54,284 bases of DNA from Verrucomicrobia bacterium UBA7008 (GTDB taxonomy: Bacteria > Verrucomicrobiota > Kiritimatiellia > RFP12 > UBA1067). The position numbers and the translations under genes are program-made. A model generated the notes under the pieces. The model saw only the letters and a list, made by a program, of their open reading frames with translations. It made no database searches and had not been told where the DNA came from. Where the stretch lies: positions 68,871 through 123,154 of the forward strand of contig DJXI01000083.1 of NCBI GenBank assembly GCA_002449695.1. Direction: 5' to 3'. Of the stretch, positions 51,066 to 54,284 are shown in pieces. Numbering within the stretch: the stretch's first letter is position 1; each line of letters opens with the position of its first letter.

Positions 51066-52512
51066 CGTGGGGCTCCCCGACGCGGCGGTGAAGGAGGCGA
51101 AGGAGCGCGTGTCGACGGCGCTCAAGAATTCGGGCTTCACGTCGAAGGAGGAATACGCGGTCACGGTGAACCTCGCGCCCGCCGACATCAAGAAGGAAGG
51201 GCCGATCTACGACCTGCCGATCGCGGTGTGCCTCCTGCGCGCGACGAAGCGGCTGAACAACGAGGCGCTCGCCGACTACGCGCTCATCGGGGAGCTGTCG
51301 CTCACGGGCGAGGTGCGGCGCGTCCAGGGCGTGCTGCCGATGGCGATGGAGATGAAGCGCATCGGCCGGCGCGCGGTGATCGTGCCCGAGGCGAACGCCG
51401 ACGAGGCGAGCGTCGTCGGCGGCATCGACGTCATCCCCGTGCGGACGCTGCGCGAGGCGGCGCAGTACCTGAACGGCGAGATCGCGATCCCGCCGCGCCG
51501 CACCGACCTCGCGGCGCTCGTCGCGCGCGACGCGGCGGCGGGCGACGACTTCGCCGACGTGAAGGGGCAGGCGTCGGTCAAGCGCGCCATCGAGGTTGCG
51601 GTCGCCGGCGGGCACAACATCCTCCTCATCGGCTCGCCCGGCTCGGGCAAGACGATGCTCGCGCGGCGGATCCCGTCGATCCTGCCGCCGATGTCGGTCG
51701 AGGAGGCGCTGGAGGTCTCGAAGATCCATTCCGTCGCCGGGCGCGAGAAGGGCGCGGGTACGTTCGTGACGCGGCGGCCGTTCCGCGCGCCGCACCATAC
51801 CGTCAGCGCCATCGGGCTCCTGGGCGGCGGCGTCCACCCGACGCCCGGCGAAGTGTCGCTCGCGCACCGCGGCGTCCTCTTCCTCGACGAGTTCGCGGAG
51901 TTTCCGCGGTCGGCGCTCGAGACGCTCCGCCAGCCGCTGGAGGACGGCCACGTGGGCGTGTCGCGCGCGAACGCGGCGTACGACTACCCCTCGCGCTTCA
52001 TGCTCGTGGCGGCGATGAACCCGTGCCCGTGCGGCTACTACGGCGACGTGACGCACGAGTGCCGCTGCCGCCAGACGCAGATTCTCAAGTACCAGCAGCG
52101 CGTGTCGGGTCCGCTTCTGGACCGCATCGACATCCAGACGGGCGTCGTCGCCGTGCCGGTGCGCGATCTGGAGCGCGCGGACGGGGGCGAGCCGAGCGCG
52201 GCGATCCGCGCGCGCGTCGTCGACGCGCGGCGGCTCCAGGCGGCGCGCTACCGCGGGCTGAAGGGCGTCGTCACCAACGCCGACGTGCCGGGCCGCTTCC
52301 TGAAGGACGTCTGCAAGCTGACGGACGGCGCGCACGCGGACCTACGGCGGCAGGTGGAGCGGCTGAACCTGTCGGCGCGCGCCTACGACCGCATCCTGCG
52401 CGTGGCGCGGACGGCGGCGGACCTGAAGGGGCGCGACGCCGTGACCGAGGAAGAGGTGCTGGAGGCGGCGGGCTACCGCGCGCTCGACGGCCAGAACGGA
52501 TTTTGGGCCTGA
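51028..52512 (+). pseudogene. comM: comM 3' part (Mg-chelatase-like AAA+ helicase), displaced
   Basis: Reading from GAGGTC at 51028, this is the rest of ComM/YifB: the N-terminal Lon-S5-like domain (SSFAIVGLPDAAVKEAKERV), Walker A GSPGSGKTMLARR, the Walker B-type LFLDEFAEF, a zinc-type CPCGYYGD and the C-terminal helical domain. With the 22 codons at 12403 it makes about 516 residues, normal for ComM. In the lysogen it has lost its start, though GTG at 51067 is in frame and could give a shortened protein. ComM is an ATP-driven branch-migration helicase in transformation. Ends in TGA. Confidence 0.9.
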
Positions 52513-52535
52513 AGCCCAGGAAAGGAAAAAACAAG

Positions 52536-53135
52536 ATGAACACGATCCACGACAACACGACACCGCGTCCGGCCGCACCGGCGGCCCGGACCTACCGCCC
52601 CCGGCTCTCGTTCTTCCATGCGAACGGCAAGGGCACGGGCAGCGCGCTGACAGCCGAGCTCGTCCCCGCCACCGCGGAGGCGGAAGGCTGCGTGCGCGTG
52701 AGAATCACGAACCAGATGACGGTCGGCGACCGCTCGGGGCCGACGCCCGTCTATCCGCGCTTCGACTGGGAGAACGCCATCGGGCTGAAGCTGGGCTTCA
52801 CCGACCTCAGCAAGATGCTCCAGGTCTTCCGCGGCGAATGCGAGAGTCTGGAGGACGGCCGGGGGCTCTACCACCGCTCGGTGAAAGGGCAGACGCGCAT
52901 CTGCCTGCGCCACGTCGTCGAGCCGTTCACGGGCTACGCGCTCGAAGTCTACCGCAGCGCGCAGCCGGGGGCGGACGACGGCCGCGCCGCCTTCCTCTTC
53001 CACCCGCACGAGGCGCTGGGGCTGACGGCCGCGCTCGAAAGCTCCTTCGGCGTCCTGTGCTTCGGCGTGCCGACGGCGGAGACGGCGCCGCGCGCCGCCG
53101 CGCGTCCGGCGGAGGAGGCGGCCCATGCCGCGTGA
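52536..53135 (+). CDS. Hypothetical protein between comM and yraN
   Basis: 199 residues. After a Pro/Ala-rich start comes LSFFHANGKGTGSALTAELVPA, an alternating beta pattern, then DWENAIGLKLGFTDLSKMLQVFRG and a beta-rich domain; the Ala-rich tail looks disordered. The layout faintly recalls PC4/Whirly-type single-strand nucleic-acid-binding proteins, which would suit its recombination-gene neighbours, but that is speculation. AGGAAA precedes the ATG. Overlaps yraN by 11 bases. Confidence 0.65.
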   Translation: MNTIHDNTTPRPAAPAARTYRPRLSFFHANGKGTGSALTAELVPATAEAEGCVRVRITNQMTVGDRSGPTPVYPRFDWENAIGLKLGFTDLSKMLQVFRGECESLEDGRGLYHRSVKGQTRICLRHVVEPFTGYALEVYRSAQPGADDGRAAFLFHPHEALGLTAALESSFGVLCFGVPTAETAPRAAARPAEEAAHAA

Positions 53136-53553
53136 GAACGTCGGCGTCGCCCACGGGCGCTGGGGCGAGGACGTCGCGTGCGAGGCGCTGCGCTGCGAGG
53201 GTTACGAGATCATCGAGCGCAACGCCCGCCCGTGCCGGCGCGACCGGCGGCTGGAGATCGACATCGTCGCCTACGACAAGCCGCGCGACATGATGGTCTT
53301 CGTCGAGGTCAAGCAGCACGCGGCGCGCGCGTCGCGCCAGCGGCGGCTGAGGAGCGTGGACCGGCACAAGCGGGCGCTCCTGCGCACGGCGTGCCGGACG
53401 TGGCTGAGGTGCAACGCCTGGAAGGGCGCGTACCGCTTCGACGTGATCGAGGTCTACGGCACGCCGGACGCGCGGCGGGCGGTCGAGATCGACCACATCG
53501 AGCGCGTGCGCCTCTTCGAGACGGAAAAGAAATTCATCAACTGGGCGGACTGA
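53125..53553 (+). CDS. yraN: YraN/UPF0102 family nuclease-like protein
   Basis: 142 residues. The family pattern [23 protein letters not shown], then LEIDIVAYD and MMVFVEVKQ, is the restriction-endonuclease-like core (E...D...ExK) of UPF0102. Precise function is not established in the family; members often lie with recombination and competence genes, as here beside comM and recA. Ends in TGA. Confidence 0.85.
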   Translation: MPRENVGVAHGRWGEDVACEALRCEGYEIIERNARPCRRDRRLEIDIVAYDKPRDMMVFVEVKQHAARASRQRRLRSVDRHKRALLRTACRTWLRCNAWKGAYRFDVIEVYGTPDARRAVEIDHIERVRLFETEKKFINWAD

Positions 53554-53581
53554 ACCGCCCGCACGAGAAAGGAAACGAATC

Positions 53582-54284
53582 ATGGCGAAAAACACATTGA
53601 AACAGATGGGCTCGGCGCTGGAGACGGTGATGGGCCAGATCCGCAGGCAGTTCGGCGAGATGGCGATCCTGCGCCTCGGCGAATCGGCGCACGGCGCGGT
53701 GGCGGCCGTGCCGACGGGCGCGCTGTCGCTCGACCTCGCGCTCGGAATCGGCGGGCTTCCCAAGGGGCGCATCGTCGAACTCTACGGGCACGAGTCCTCG
53801 GGCAAGACGACGCTCGCGCTGCACGCGGTCGCGAACGCGCAGGCCGCGGGCGGCACCGCCGCGTTCATCGACGCGGAGCACGCGCTCGATCCCGCCTATG
53901 CGCGCAAGATCGGCGTCGACCTCGACAATCTGATCGTCTCGCAGCCGAACTCCGGCGAGGAGGCGCTCACGATCTGCGAGCAGCTGATCCGCTCGGGCGC
54001 GGTGGACGTCGTCGTGGTCGATTCCGTCGCGGCGCTGACGCCGCAGGCGGAGATCGACGGCGCGATGGGCGACAGCCACGTGGGGCTCCAGGCGCGGCTC
54101 ATGTCGCAGGCGATGCGCAAGCTGACGGCGGCGATCGCGCAGACGCAGACGCTGTGCATCTTTACGAACCAGGTGCGCGAGAAGATCGGCGTCATGTTCG
54201 GCAGTCCCGAGACGACGCCCGGCGGCAAGGCGCTCAAGTTCTACGCGACGTGCCGCCTCCAGGTGCAGCGCATCGGCGCGATCA
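53582..54284 (+). CDS. recA: RecA recombinase (start only)
   Basis: The first 234 residues of RecA; the gene continues past the window. An N-terminal oligomerisation helix is followed by [31 protein letters not shown] (Walker A, GHESSGKT near 68-75, shown in part), the catalytic Glu region [11 protein letters not shown], Walker [13 protein letters not shown] and the L2 region [14 protein letters not shown]. It forms filaments on single-stranded DNA for recombination and SOS induction; SOS induction is also the usual trigger for prophages. GAAAGGAAACG precedes the ATG. Confidence 0.95.
   Translation, partial: MAKNTLKQMGSALETVMGQIRRQFGEMAILRLGESAHGAVAAVPTGALSLDLALGIGGLPKGRIVELYGHESSGKTTLALHAVANAQAAGGTAAFIDAEHALDPAYARKIGVDLDNLIVSQPNSGEEALTICEQLIRSGAVDVVVVDSVAALTPQAEIDGAMGDSHVGLQARLMSQAMRKLTAAIAQTQTLCIFTNQVREKIGVMFGSPETTPGGKALKFYATCRLQVQRIGAI

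Noticed and set aside
51003..53135. 710-codon plus-strand ORF across comM
   Set aside because: Wrong frame over comM (Arg-rich); only its last 199 codons from 52536 are a real gene.

Overview
The window is a GC-rich bacterial chromosome carrying a prophage of about 38.6 kb with much lower GC. Left flank (1-12.4 kb): a secreted beta-strand-repeat protein, rpmE, prfA, an uncharacterised gene, a DppB-type permease, an FkbH-like HAD protein, a glycosyltransferase and tadA. Right flank (51.0-54.3 kb): the rest of comM, a hypothetical gene, yraN and the start of recA. Autotransporter-type repeats, high GC and gene content suggest a PVC-group bacterium, perhaps a gut Kiritimatiellota; this is inference, as no rRNA is present. 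The host uses the standard code: prfA (RF1) is intact and at least two host genes end in TAG.

The prophage interrupts comM (5' piece 12403-12468, 3' piece 51028-52512). Left to right it holds a tyrosine integrase, a run of small unknown genes, a complete PvuII-like restriction-modification pair (17.9-19.4 kb), a secreted thermonuclease, membrane and coiled-coil genes of unknown function with a decayed duplication (20.2-25.2 kb), a highly structured non-coding stretch and a tRNA gene. Then follow host-interaction/tail-type genes (25.9-28.2 kb), a replication-like module (28.4-32.3 kb: coiled-coil protein, polymerase-like protein, SSB-like protein), and a lambda/HK97-style packaging, head and tail block (32.3-46.3 kb: TerL, gpW-like, portal, ClpP-type protease, capsid, connectors, tail tube, tape measure, fibre, holin-like). 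A minus-strand accessory operon (47.9-49.4 kb), a minus-strand HNH endonuclease, very small ORFs and the right attachment arm complete it. No repressor and no endolysin were recognised.

The main discovery is amber (TAG) recoding of the lytic genes. Seventeen genes between 25.9 and 49.9 kb contain 27 in-frame TAG codons, yet read through perfectly in frame into recognisable TerL, portal, protease, capsid, tape-measure, fibre and HNH proteins, and all of them end in TAA or TGA. The tRNA at 25794-25868 has the anticodon CUA and lies 24 bases before the first recoded gene. By contrast, early, middle and lysogeny-type genes of the same prophage contain no internal TAG, and at least eight of them end in TAG. 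The phage thus appears to keep early and lysogenic genes in the host code and to lock its virion genes behind a suppressor tRNA that must outcompete the host RF1 encoded in this same window. The inserted residue is probably glutamine (by precedent and chemistry), but glutamate or lysine is not excluded.
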